This document shows positions 10,371 to 22,366 of a stretch of DNA of 64,000 bases, one piece after another. The notes beneath the pieces are model-generated. The model was not told the origin of the DNA, did not search any database, and worked only from the letters and a program-made list of their open reading frames with translations. Source of the stretch: Hydractinia symbiolongicarpus (lineage: Eukaryota; Cnidaria; Hydrozoa; Anthoathecata; Hydractiniidae); the NCBI RefSeq assembly GCF_029227915.1, contig NC_079887.1:5828001-5892000 (forward strand), read 5' to 3'. Each line of letters opens with the position of its first letter. Position 1 is the first letter of the stretch. Position numbers and translations under genes: made by a program.

Positions 10371-13300
10371 AAAGCGATACAACTTAGTAATGTCGGAAAA
10401 AATTCACTAACTACTTGTTGGTAAGAATATGTGACGCAACCTTTGTAACTCGAACGGACTGATACCGTTAGAAAGTCATTAAAATGTAGTTTTTAAAACT
10501 GTCTCTATTTCTTCAGCGCGCGATAACGGCTAGGATTGGTCCCACAGAATAAAATGACTTATTTATCTAAATTTTTAAATGAAGCGTTACCACAGCGCCC
10601 AGTATAATCGCTGAGTTCCAACAATCATGTCAAATTAAAAAGAATGTTATTTCTTGGGTCCAATTGTCTCATTTATCACATTTATGAGGTCAATGTCCAA
10701 AATCAGTTCAATTAAGCCCCACAGTCAATCCTTTCACTTTAAAAGCAATGCAACCTAGTAATATCAGAAAAATATCGCCAAGTACATGTTGGTACGAATA
10801 TGTGACGCAACCATTGTAATTGAAACGGACTGATACCGTTAGAAATTCAATGATATGTAGTTTTTGAAACTGTCTCTCTTTCTTCAGCGCGCGCTAACGG
10901 CTAGGATTGGTCCCACAGTAAAAAACGGAATAATTATCTAACTTTTTAAATGAAGCGTTACCACGGGGACCAGTGTAGTCGCTGAGTTCCAACAATCATG
11001 TCAAATTAAGAAGAATGTTATTCCTTGGAGTCCAATTGGCTCATTTATTACATTTATAAGGTCACAGTCCAGAATCAGTTTAATTAAGTCCCACAGTCAA
11101 TCGTTTCACTGTTAAAAGCGATACAACTTAGTAATACCGGGAAAAAATCACTAAACACATGTTGGTGCAAACATGTGACGCAACCGTTGTAACTCAAACG
11201 GACTGCTACCGTTAGAAATTCATTAAAATGTACTTTTTTAAAACTGTCTCTATTTCTTCAGCGCGCGATAAGGGGTAGGGTTGGTCCCACAGTAAAAAAT
11301 GACTTATTTATTTAAATTTTTAAATAAAGATCTATCACAGCGCCCAGTGTAATCGCTCAGTTCCGGCAATCATGGCAAATTAAGAAGAATGTTATTTCTT
11401 GGAGTCCAGTTGGTTCACTTATCACATTTATAAGGTCACAGTCCAGAATCAGTGCAATTAAGATCCACATTCAATCGTTTCACTGTTAAAAGTGATGCAA
11501 CATAGTAATGTCGGAAAAAATTCTCTAACTACTTGTTGGTACGAATATGTGACGCAACCTTTGTAACTCGAACGGACTGATACCGTTAAAAAGTCATTGA
11601 AATGTAGTTTTAAAAGTGTCTCTTTTTTTCAGCGCACGATAACGGCTAGGATTGGTTCCACAGTAGAAAATGACTTATTTATCTAAACTTTTCAAATAAA
11701 GCGCTGTCACAGAGCCTAGTGTAATCGCTGAATTCCAGCAATCATGTCAAATTAAGAAGAATGTTATTCCTTGGAGTCAAATTGGCTCATTTATCACATT
11801 TAGAAAGTCACAGTCCAGAATCAGTTAAATTAAGTCCCACACTCATTCGTTTCACTGTTAAAAGCAATACAACTTAGTAATGTCGGAAAAAATTCACTAA
11901 CTACTTGTTGGTAAGAATATGTGACGCAACCTTTGTATCTCAAACGGACTGATACCGTTAGAAAGTCATTGAAATGTAGTTTTTAAAACTGTCTCTATTT
12001 CTTCAGCGCGCGATAACGGCTAGGATTGGTCCTACAGAAAAAAATGACTTACTTATCTAAATTTTTAAATAAAGCGCTTCCACAGCCCCCAGTGTAATCG
12101 CTGAATTCTAGAAATCATGTCAAATTTAGAAGAATATTATTCCTTGCAGTCCAATTGGCTCATTTATCACATTTAAAAGGTCACAGTACAGAATCAGTTC
12201 AATTAAGTCCCACATTCAATCGTTTCACTGTTAAAAGCGATGCAACCTAGTGATATGAGAAAAATATCGCTAAATACATGTTGGTACGAATATGTGACGC
12301 AACCGTTGTAACTGAAGCGGATTGATACCGTTAGAAAGTCATTGAAATGTAGTTTTAAAAGTGTCTCTTTTCTTCAGCGCGCGATAACGGATAGGATTGG
12401 TCGCACGGTAAAAAATGACTTATTTATCTAAATTTGTAAATGAAGCGTTACCACAGGGCCTAGTGTAATTGCTGAATTCCAGCAATCATGTTAAATTAAG
12501 AAGAATGTTTTTCCTTGCGGTCCAATTGGCTCATTCATCATATTTAAAAGGTCACAGTCCAAAATCAGTTCAATTCAGTCCCATAGTTATTCGTTTCACT
12601 GTTAGAAGCAAGACAACTTAGTAATGTCGGAAAAAATTCACTAACTACTTGTTGGTACGAATATGTGACGCAACCGTTGTAACTCAAACGGACTGATACC
12701 GTTAGAAAGTCATTGAAATGTAGTTTTAAAAGTGTCTCTTTTCTTCAGCGCGCGATAACGGATAGGATTGGTTCCACAGTAGAAAATGACTTATTTATCT
12801 AAATTTTCAAAAAAAGCGTTATCACAGAGCCTAGTGTAATCGCTAAATTCCAGCAATCATGTCAAATTAAGAAGAATGTTATTCCTTGGAGTCCAATTGG
12901 CTCATTTATCACATTTAAAAAGTCACAGTCCAGAATCAGTTAAATTAAGTCCCAAAGTCATTCGTTTCACTGTTAAAAGCGATACAACTTAGTAATGTCG
13001 GAAAAAATTCACTAACTACTTGTTGGTAAGAATATGTGACGTAACCTTTGTAACTCAAACGGACTGATACCGTTAGAAAGTCATTAAAATGTAGTTTTTA
13101 AAACTGTCTCTATTTCTTCAGCGCGCGATTACGGCTAGGATTGGTCCCACAGAATAAAATGACTTATTTATCTAAATTTTTAAACGAAGCGTTACCACAG
13201 CGCCCATTATAATCGCTGAGTTCCAACAATCATGTCAAATTAAAAAGAATGTTATTTCTTGGGTCCAATTGTCTCATTTATCACATTTATGAGGTCAATG

Positions 13301-15350
13301 TCCAAAATCAGTTCAATTAAGCCCCACAGTCAATCCTTTCACTTTAAAAGCAATGCAACCTAGTAATATCAGAAAAATATCGCCAAGTACATGTTGGTAC
13401 GAATATGTGACGCAACCATTGTAATTGAAACGGACTGATACCGTTAGAAATTCAATGATATGTAGTTTTTGAAACTGTCTCTCTTTCTTCAGCGCGCGCT
13501 AACGGCTAGGATTGGTCCCACAGTAAAAAACGGAATAATTATCTAACTTTTTAAATGAAGCGTTACCACGGGGACCAGTGTAGTCGCTGAGTTCCAACAA
13601 TCATGTCAAATTAAGAAGAATGTTATTCCTTGGAGTCCAATTGGCTCATTTATTACATTTATAAGGTCACAGTCCAGAATCAGTTTAATTAAGTCCCACA
13701 GTCAATCGTTTCACTGTTAAAAGCGATACAACTTAGTAATACCGGGAAAAAATCACTAAACACATGTTGGTGCAAACATGTGACGCAACCGTTGTAACTC
13801 AAACGGACTGCTACCGTTAGAAATTCATTAAAATGTACTTTTTTAAAACTGTCTCTATTTCTTCAGCGCGCGATAAGGGGTAGGGTTGGTCCCACAGTAA
13901 AAAATGACTTATTTATTTAAATTTTTAAATAAAGATCTATCACAGCGCCCAGTGTAATCGCTCAGTTCCGGCAATCATGGCAAATTAAGAAGAATGTTAT
14001 TTCTTGGAGTCCAGTTGGTTCACTTATCACATTTATAAGGTCACAGTCCAGAATCAGTGCAATTAAGATCCACATTCAATCGTTTCACTGTTAAAAGTGA
14101 TGCAACATAGTAATGTCGGAAAAAATTCTCTAACTACTTGTTGGTACGAATATGTGATGCAACCTTTGTAACTCGAACGGACTGATACCGTTAAAAAGTC
14201 ATTGAAATGTAGTTTTAAAAGTGTCTCTTTTTTTCAGCGCACGATAACGGCTAGGATTGGTTCCACAGTAGAAAATGACTTATTTATCTAAACTTTTCAA
14301 ATAAAGCGCTGTCACAGAGCCTAGTGTAATCGCTGAATTCCAGCAATCATGTCAAATTAAGAAGAATGTTATTCCTTGGAGTCAAATTGGCTCATTTATC
14401 ACATTTAGAAAGTCACAGTCCAGAATCAGTTAAATTAAGTCCCACACTCATTCGTTTCACTGTTAAAAGCAATACAACTTAGTAATGTCGGAAAAAATTC
14501 ACTAACTACTTGTTGGTGAGAATATGTGACGCAACCTTTGTATCTCAAACGGACTGATACCGTTAGAAAGTCATTGAAATGTAGTTTTTAAAACTGTCTC
14601 TATTTCTTCAGCGCGCGATAACGGCTAGGATTGGTCCTACAGAAAAAAATGACTTACTTATCTAAATTTTTAAATAAAGCGCTTCCACAGCCCCCAGTGT
14701 AATCGCTGAATTCTAGAAATCATGTCAAATTTAGAAGAATATTATTCCTTGCAGTCCAATTGGCTCATTTATCACATTTAAAAGGTCACAGTACAGAATC
14801 AGTTCAATTAAGTCCCACATTCAATCGTTTCACTGTTAAAAGCGATGCAACCTAGTGATATGAGAAAAATATCGCTAAATACATGTTGGTACGAATATGT
14901 GACGCAACCGTTGTAACTGAAGCGGATTGATACCGTTAGAAAGTCATTGAAATGTAGTTTTAAAAGTGTCTCTTTTCTTCAGCGCGCGATAACGGATAGG
15001 ATTGGTCGCACGGTAAAAAATGACTTATTTATCTAAATTTGTAAATGAAGCGTTACCACAGGGCCTAGTGTAATTGCTGAATTCCAGCAATCATGTTAAA
15101 TTAAGAAGAATGTTTTTCCTTGCGGTCCAATTGGCTCATTCATCATATTTAAAAGGTCACAGTCCAAAATCAGTTCAATTCAGTCCCATAGTTATTCGTT
15201 TCACTGTTAGAAGCAATACAACTTAGTAATGTCGGAAAAAATTCACTAACTACTTGTTGGTACGAATATGTGACGCAACCGTTGTAACTCAAACGGACTG
15301 ATACCGTTAGAAAGTCATTGAAATGTAGTTTTAAAAGTGTCTCTTTTCTT
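10371..15350 (+). repeat. 2605-bp 7-mer HOR, E-K-R-F-C-G-F, about two copies
   Basis: Copy 1 landmarks: 10532 E, 10903 K, 11277 R, 11648 F, 12022 C, 12393 G, 12764 F. Copy 2: 13137 E, 13508 K, 13882 R, 14253 F, 14627 C, 14998 G, after which an E unit replaces the expected F. Equivalent landmarks are exactly 2605 bp apart and the internal spacings match (371, 374, 371, 374, 371). Small differences are visible, for example agtataatcg against attataatcg in the E units, gtgacgcaacc against gtgatgcaacc before the F units, and agcaagacaac against agcaatacaac after the G units. Confidence 0.93.
11156..11177. other. CACATGTT-ggtgca-AACATGTG inverted repeat
   Basis: Perfect 8-bp arms with a 6-bp spacer, at the end of the K-class unit just before gtgacgcaac of the next unit. 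Ordinary units have the related but imperfect acatgttggtacgaatatgt. The perfect form recurs after K units across the window. Confidence 0.75.
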
Positions 15351-18300
15351 CAGCGCGCGATTACGGCTAGGATTGGTCCCACAGAATAAAATGACTTATT
15401 TATCTAAATTTTTAAACGAAGCGTTACCACAGCGCCCATTATAATCGCTGAGTTCCAACAATCATGTCAAATTAAAAAGAATGTTATTTCTTGGGTCCAG
15501 TTGTCTCATTTATCACATTTATGAGGTCAAAGTCCAAAATCAGTTCAATTAAGCCCCACAGTCAATCCTTTCACTTTAAAAGCAATGCAACCTAGTAAAA
15601 TCAGAAAAATATCGCCAAGTACATGTTGGTACGAATATGTGACGCAACCATTGTAATAGAAGTGGACTGATACCGTTAGAAATTCAATGATATGTAGTTT
15701 TTGAAACTGTCTCTCTTTCTTCAGCGCGCGCTAACGGCTAGGATTGGTCCCACAGTAAAAAACGAAATAATTATCTAACTTTTTAAATGAAGCGCTACCA
15801 CGGGGACCAGTGTAGTCGCTGAGTTCCAACAATCATGTCAAATTAAGAAGAATGTTATTCCTTGGAGTCCAATTGGCTCATTTATCACATTTAAAAAGTC
15901 ACAGTCCAGAATCAGTTAAATTAAGTCCCAAAGTCATTCGTTTCACTGTTAAAAGCGATACAACTTAGTAATGTCGGAAAAAATTCACTAACTACTTGTT
16001 GGTAAGAATATGTGACGCAACCTTTGTATCTCAAACGGACTGATACCGTTAGAAAGTCATTGAAATGTAGTTTTTAAAACTGTCTCTATTTCTTCAGCGC
16101 GCGATAACGGCTAGGATTGGTCCTACAGAAAAAAATGACTTACTTATCTAAATTTTTAAATAAAGCGCTTCCACAGCCCCCAGTGTAATCGCTGAATTCT
16201 AGAAATCATGTCAAATTTAGAAGAATATTATTCCTTGCAGTCCAATTAGCTCATTTATCACATTTAAAAGGTCACAGTACAGAATCAGTTCAATTAAGTC
16301 CCACATTCAATCGTTTCACTGTTAAAAGCGATGCAACCTAGTGATATGAGAAAAATATCGCTAAATACATGTTGGTACGAATATGTGACGCAACCGTTGT
16401 AACTGAAGCGGATTGATACCGTTAGAAATTCAATGATATGTAGTTTTTGAAACTGTCCCTCTTTCTTCAGCGCGCGCTAACGGCTAGGATTGGTCCCACA
16501 GTAAAAAACGAAATAATTATCTAACTTTTTAAATGAAGCGTTACCACGGGGACCAGTGTAGTCGCTGAGTTCCAACAATCATGGCAAATTAAGAAGAATG
16601 TTATTCCTTGGAGTCCAATTGGCTCATTTATTACATTTATAAGGTCACAGTCCAGAATCAGTTCAATTAAGTCCCACAGTCAATCGTTTCACTGTTAAAA
16701 GCGATACAACTTAGTAATATCGGGAAAAAATCACTAAACACATGTTGGTGCAAACATGTGACGCAACCGTTGTAACTCAAACGGACTGATACCGTTAGAA
16801 ATTCATTAAAATGTAGTTTTTTAAAACTGTCTCTATTTCTTCAGCGCGCGATAAGGGGTAGGGTTGGTCCCACAGTAAAAAATGTCTTATTTATTTAAAT
16901 TTTTAAATGAAGATCTATCACAGCGCCCAGTGTAATTGCTCAGTTCCGGCAATCATGTCAAATTAAGAAGAATGTTATTTCTTGGAGTCCAGTTGGTTCA
17001 CTTATCACATTTATAAGGTCACCGTCCAGAATCAGTTCAATTAAGTCCCACATTCAATCGTTTCACTGTTAAAAGCGATGCAACCTAGTGATATGAGAAA
17101 AATATCGCTAAATACATGTTGGTACGAATATGTGACGCAACCGTTGTAACTGAAGCGGATTGATACCGTTAGAAAGTCATTGAAATGTAGTTTTTAAAAC
17201 TGTCTCCATTTCTTCAGCGCGCGATAACGGCTAGGATTGGTCCTACAGAAAAAAATGACTTACTTATCTAAATTTTTAAATAAAGCGCTTCCACAGCCCC
17301 CAGTGTAATCGCTGAATTCTAGAAATCATGTCAAATTTAGAAGAATATTATTCCTTGCAGTCCAATTGGCTCATTTATCACATTTAAAAAGTCACAGTCC
17401 AGAATCAGTTAAATTAAGTCCCACAGTCATTCGTTTCACTGTTAAAAGCGATACAACTTAGTAATGTCGGAAAAAATTCACTAACTACTTGTTGGTACGA
17501 ATATGTGACGCAACCGTTGTAACTCAAACGGACTGATACCGTTAGAAAGTCATTGAAATGTAGTTTTAAAAGTGTCTCTTTTCTTCAGCGCGCGATAACG
17601 GATAGGATTGGTTCCACAGTAGAAAATGACTTATTTATCTAAATTTTCAAAAAAAGCGTTATCACAGAGCCTAGTGTAATCGCTAAATTCCAGCAATCAT
17701 GTCAAATTAAGAAGAATGTTATTCCTTGGAGTCCAATTGGCTCATTTATCACATTTAAAAAGTCACAGTCCAGAATCAGTTAAATTAAGTCCCAAAGTCA
17801 TTCGTTTCACTGTTAAAAGCGATACAACTTAGTAATGTCGGAAAAAATTCACTAACTACTTGTTGGTAAGAATATGTGACGTAACCTTTGTAACTCAAAC
17901 GGACTGATACCGTTAGAAAGTCATTAAAATGTAGTTTTTAAAACTGTCTCTATTTCTTCAGCGCGCGATTACGGCTAGGATTGGTCCCACAGAATAAAAT
18001 GACTTATTTATCTAAATTTTTAAACGAAGCGTTACCACAGCGCCCATTATAATCGCTGAGTTCCAACAATCATGTCAAATTAAAAAGAATGTTATTTCTT
18101 GGGTCCAGTTGTCTCATTTATCACATTTATGAGGTCAAAGTCCAAAATCAGTTCAATTAAGCCCCACAGTCAATCCTTTCACTTTAAAAGCAATGCAACC
18201 TAGTAAAATCAGAAAAATATCGCCAAGTACATGTTGGTACGAATATGTGACGCAACCATTGTAATAGAAGTGGACTGATACCGTTAGAAATTCAATGATA

Positions 18301-20220
18301 TGTAGTTTTTGAAACTGTCTCTCTTTCTTCAGCGCGCGCTAACGGCTAGGATTGGTCCCACAGTAAAAAACGAAATAATTATCTAACTTTTTAAATGAAG
18401 CGCTACCACGGGGACCAGTGTAGTCGCTGAGTTCCAACAATCATGTCAAATTAAGAAGAATGTTATTCCTTGGAGTCCAATTGGCTCATTTATCACATTT
18501 AAAAAGTCACAGTCCAGAATCAGTTAAATTAAGTCCCAAAGTCATTCGTTTCACTGTTAAAAGCGATACAACTTAGTAATGTCGGAAAAAATTCACTAAC
18601 TACTTGTTGGTAAGAATATGTGACGCAACCTTTGTATCTCAAACGGACTGATACCGTTAGAAAGTCATTGAAATGTAGTTTTTAAAACTGTCTCTATTTC
18701 TTCAGCGCGCGATAACGGCTAGGATTGGTCCTACAGAAAAAAATGACTTACTTATCTAAATTTTTAAATAAAGCGCTTCCACAGCCCCCAGTGTAATCGC
18801 TGAATTCTAGAAATCATGTCAAATTTAGAAGAATATTATTCCTTGCAGTCCAATTAGCTCATTTATCACATTTAAAAGGTCACAGTACAGAATCAGTTCA
18901 ATTAAGTCCCACATTCAATCGTTTCACTGTTAAAAGCGATGCAACCTAGTGATATGAGAAAAATATCGCTAAATACATGTTGGTACGAATATGTGACGCA
19001 ACCGTTGTAACTGAAGCGGATTGATACCGTTAGAAATTCAATGATATGTAGTTTTTGAAACTGTCCCTCTTTCTTCAGCGCGCGCTAACGGCTAGGATTG
19101 GTCCCACAGTAAAAAACGAAATAATTATCTAACTTTTTAAATGAAGCGTTACCACGGGGACCAGTGTAGTCGCTGAGTTCCAACAATCATGGCAAATTAA
19201 GAAGAATGTTATTCCTTGGAGTCCAATTGGCTCATTTATTACATTTATAAGGTCACAGTCCAGAATCAGTTCAATTAAGTCCCACAGTCAATCGTTTCAC
19301 TGTTAAAAGCGATACAACTTAGTAATATCGGGAAAAAATCACTAAACACATGTTGGTGCAAACATGTGACGCAACCGTTGTAACTCAAACGGACTGATAC
19401 CGTTAGAAATTCATTAAAATGTAGTTTTTTAAAACTGTCTCTATTTCTTCAGCGCGCGATAAGGGGTAGGGTTGGTCCCACAGTAAAAAATGTCTTATTT
19501 ATTTAAATTTTTAAATGAAGATCTATCACAGCGCCCAGTGTAATTGCTCAGTTCCGGCAATCATGTCAAATTAAGAAGAATGTTATTTCTTGGAGTCCAG
19601 TTGGTTCACTTATCACATTTATAAGGTCACCGTCCAGAATCAGTTCAATTAAGTCCCACATTCAATCGTTTCACTGTTAAAAGCGATGCAACCTAGTGAT
19701 ATGAGAAAAATATCGCTAAATACATGTTGGTACGAATATGTGACGCAACCGTTGTAACTGAAGCGGATTGATACCGTTAGAAAGTCATTGAAATGTAGTT
19801 TTTAAAACTGTCTCCATTTCTTCAGCGCGCGATAACGGCTAGGATTGGTCCTACAGAAAAAAATGACTTACTTATCTAAATTTTTAAATAAAGCGCTTCC
19901 ACAGCCCCCAGTGTAATCGCTGAATTCTAGAAATCATGTCAAATTTAGAAGAATATTATTCCTTGCAGTCCAATTGGCTCATTTATCACATTTAAAAAGT
20001 CACAGTCCAGAATCAGTTAAATTAAGTCCCACAGTCATTCGTTTCACTGTTAAAAGCGATACAACTTAGTAATGTCGGAAAAAATTCACTAACTACTTGT
20101 TGGTACGAATATGTGACGCAACCGTTGTAACTCAAACGGACTGATACCGTTAGAAAGTCATTGAAATGTAGTTTTAAAAGTGTCTCTTTTCTTCAGCGCG
20201 CGATAACGGATAGGATTGGT
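15351..20220 (+). repeat. 2608-bp 7-mer HOR, E-K-C-K-R-C-F, about 1.9 copies
   Basis: Copy 1 landmarks: 15369 E, 15740 K, 16113 C, 16486 K, 16860 R, 17233 C, 17604 F. Copy 2: 17977 E, 18348 K, 18721 C, 19094 K, 19468 R, 19841 C, then G instead of F at 20212. Offsets are exactly 2608 bp and internal spacings are the same (371, 373, 373, 374, 373). The order differs from the preceding 7-mer, with K used twice and C inserted between the two K units. The left limit lies inside a unit: an F-type leader (agttttaaaagtgtctctt) switches to an E-type body at the GC core near 15355. Confidence 0.93.
16739..16760. other. CACATGTT-ggtgca-AACATGTG inverted repeat
   Basis: Another perfect copy of the 8-bp-arm dyad at the K-to-R unit junction, in the first copy of the 2608-bp HOR; the second HOR copy has the same sequence 2608 bp downstream. 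Confidence 0.75.
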
Positions 20221-22018
20221 CGCACGGTAAAAAATGACTTATTTATCTAAATTTGTAAATGAAGCGTTACCACAGGGCCTAGTGTAATTGCTGAATTCCA
20301 GCAATCATGTTAAATTAAGAAGAATGTTTTTCCTTGCAGTCCAATTGGCTCATTCATCATATTTAAAAGGTCACAGTCCAAAATCAGTTCAATTCAGTCC
20401 CATAGTTATTCGTTTCACTGTTAGAAGCAATACAACTTAGTAATGTCGGAAAAAATTCACTAACTACTTGTTGGTACGAATATGTGACGCAACCGTTGTA
20501 ACTCAAACGGACTGATACCGTTAGAAAGTCATTGAAATGTAGTTTTAAAAGTGTCTCTTTTCTTCAGCGCGCGATAACGGATAGGATTGGTTCCACAGTA
20601 GAAAATGACTTATTTATCTAAATTTTCAAAAAAAGCGTTATCACAGAGCCTAGTGTAATCGCTAAATTCCAGCAATCATGTCAAATTAAGAAGAATGTTA
20701 TTCCTTGGAGTCCAATTGGCTCATTTATCACATTTAAAAAGTCACAGTCCAGAATCAGTTAAATTAAGTCCCAAAGTCATTCGTTTCACTGTTAAAAGCG
20801 ATACAACTTAGTAATGTCGGAAAAAATTCACTAACTACTTGTTGGTAAGAATATGTGACGTAACCTTTGTAACTCAAACGGACTGATACCGTTAGAAAGT
20901 CATTGAAATGTAGTTTTTAAAACTGTCTCCATTTCTTCAGCGCGCGATAACGGCTAGGATTGGTCCTACAGAAAAAAATGACTTACTTATCTAAATTTTT
21001 AAATAAAGCGCTTCCACAGCCCCCAGTGTAATCGCTGAATTCTAGAAATCATGTCAAATTTAGAAGAATATTATTCCTTGCAGTCCAATTGGCTCATTTA
21101 TCACATTTAAAAAGTCACAGTCCAGAATCAGTTAAATTAAGTCCCACAGTCATTCGTTTCACTGTTAAAAGCGATACAACTTAGTAATGTCGGAAAAAAT
21201 TCACTAACTACTTGTTGGTACGAATATGTGACGCAACCGTTGTAACTCAAACGGACTGATACCGTTAGAAAGTCATTGAAATGTAGTTTTAAAAGTGTCT
21301 CTTTTCTTCAGCGCGCGATAACGGATAGGATTGGTCGCACGGTAAAAAATGACTTATTTATCTAAATTTGTAAATGAAGCGTTACCACAGGGCCTAGTGT
21401 AATTGCTGAATTCCAGCAATCATGTTAAATTAAGAAGAATGTTTTTCCTTGCGGTCCAATTGGCTCATTCATCATATTTAAAAGGTCACAGTCCAAAATC
21501 AGTTCAATTCAGTCCCATAGTTATTCGTTTCACTGTTAGAAGCAATACAACTTAGTAATGTCGGAAAAAATTCACTAACTACTTGTTGGTACGAATATGT
21601 GACGCAACCGTTGTAACTCAAACGGACTGATACCGTTAGAAAGTCATTGAAATGTAGTTTTAAAAGTGTCTCTTTTCTTCAGCGCGCGATAACGGATAGG
21701 ATTGGTTCCACAGTAGAAAATGACTTATTTATCTAAATTTTCAAAAAAAGCGTTATCACAGAGCCTAGTGTAATCGCTAAATTCCAGCAATCATGTCAAA
21801 TTAAGAAGAATGTTATTCCTTGGAGTCCAATTGGCTCATTTATCACATTTAAAAAGTCACAGTCCAGAATCAGTTAAATTAAGTCCCAAAGTCATTCGTT
21901 TCACTGTTAAAAGCGATACAACTTAGTAATGTCGGAAAAAATTCACTAACTACTTGTTGGTAAGAATATGTGACGTAACCTTTGTAACTCAAACGGACTG
22001 ATACCGTTAGAAAGTCAT
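19768..22018 (+). repeat. 1115-bp C-G-F 3-mer, two copies
   Basis: Landmarks: 19841 C, 20212 G, 20583 F, then 20956 C, 21327 G, 21698 F. All offsets are 1115 bp. The copies are nearly identical; one visible change is ccttgcagtcc near 20335 against ccttgcggtcc near 21450. The first C unit also belongs to the end of the preceding 2608-bp HOR, so the 3-mer was built on material from that HOR. A single E unit (landmark 22071) follows and leads into the next block. Confidence 0.92.
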
Positions 22019-22366
22019 TAAAATGTAGTTTTTAAAACTGTCTCTATTTCTTCAGCGCGCGATTACGGCTAGGATTGGTCCCACAGAATGAAATGACTTA
22101 TTTATCTAAATTTTTAAACGAAGCGTTACCACAGCGCCAGTATAATCGCTGAGTTCCAACAATCATGTCAAATTAAAAAGAATGTTATTTCTTGGGTCCA
22201 GTTGTCTCATTTATCACATTTATGAGGTCAAAGTCCAAAATCAGTTCAATTAAGCCCCACAGTCAATCCTTTCACTTTAAAAGCAATGCAACCTAGTAAA
22301 ATCAGAAAAATATCGCCAAGTACATGTTGGTACGAATATGTGACGCAACCATTGTAATAGAAGTGG

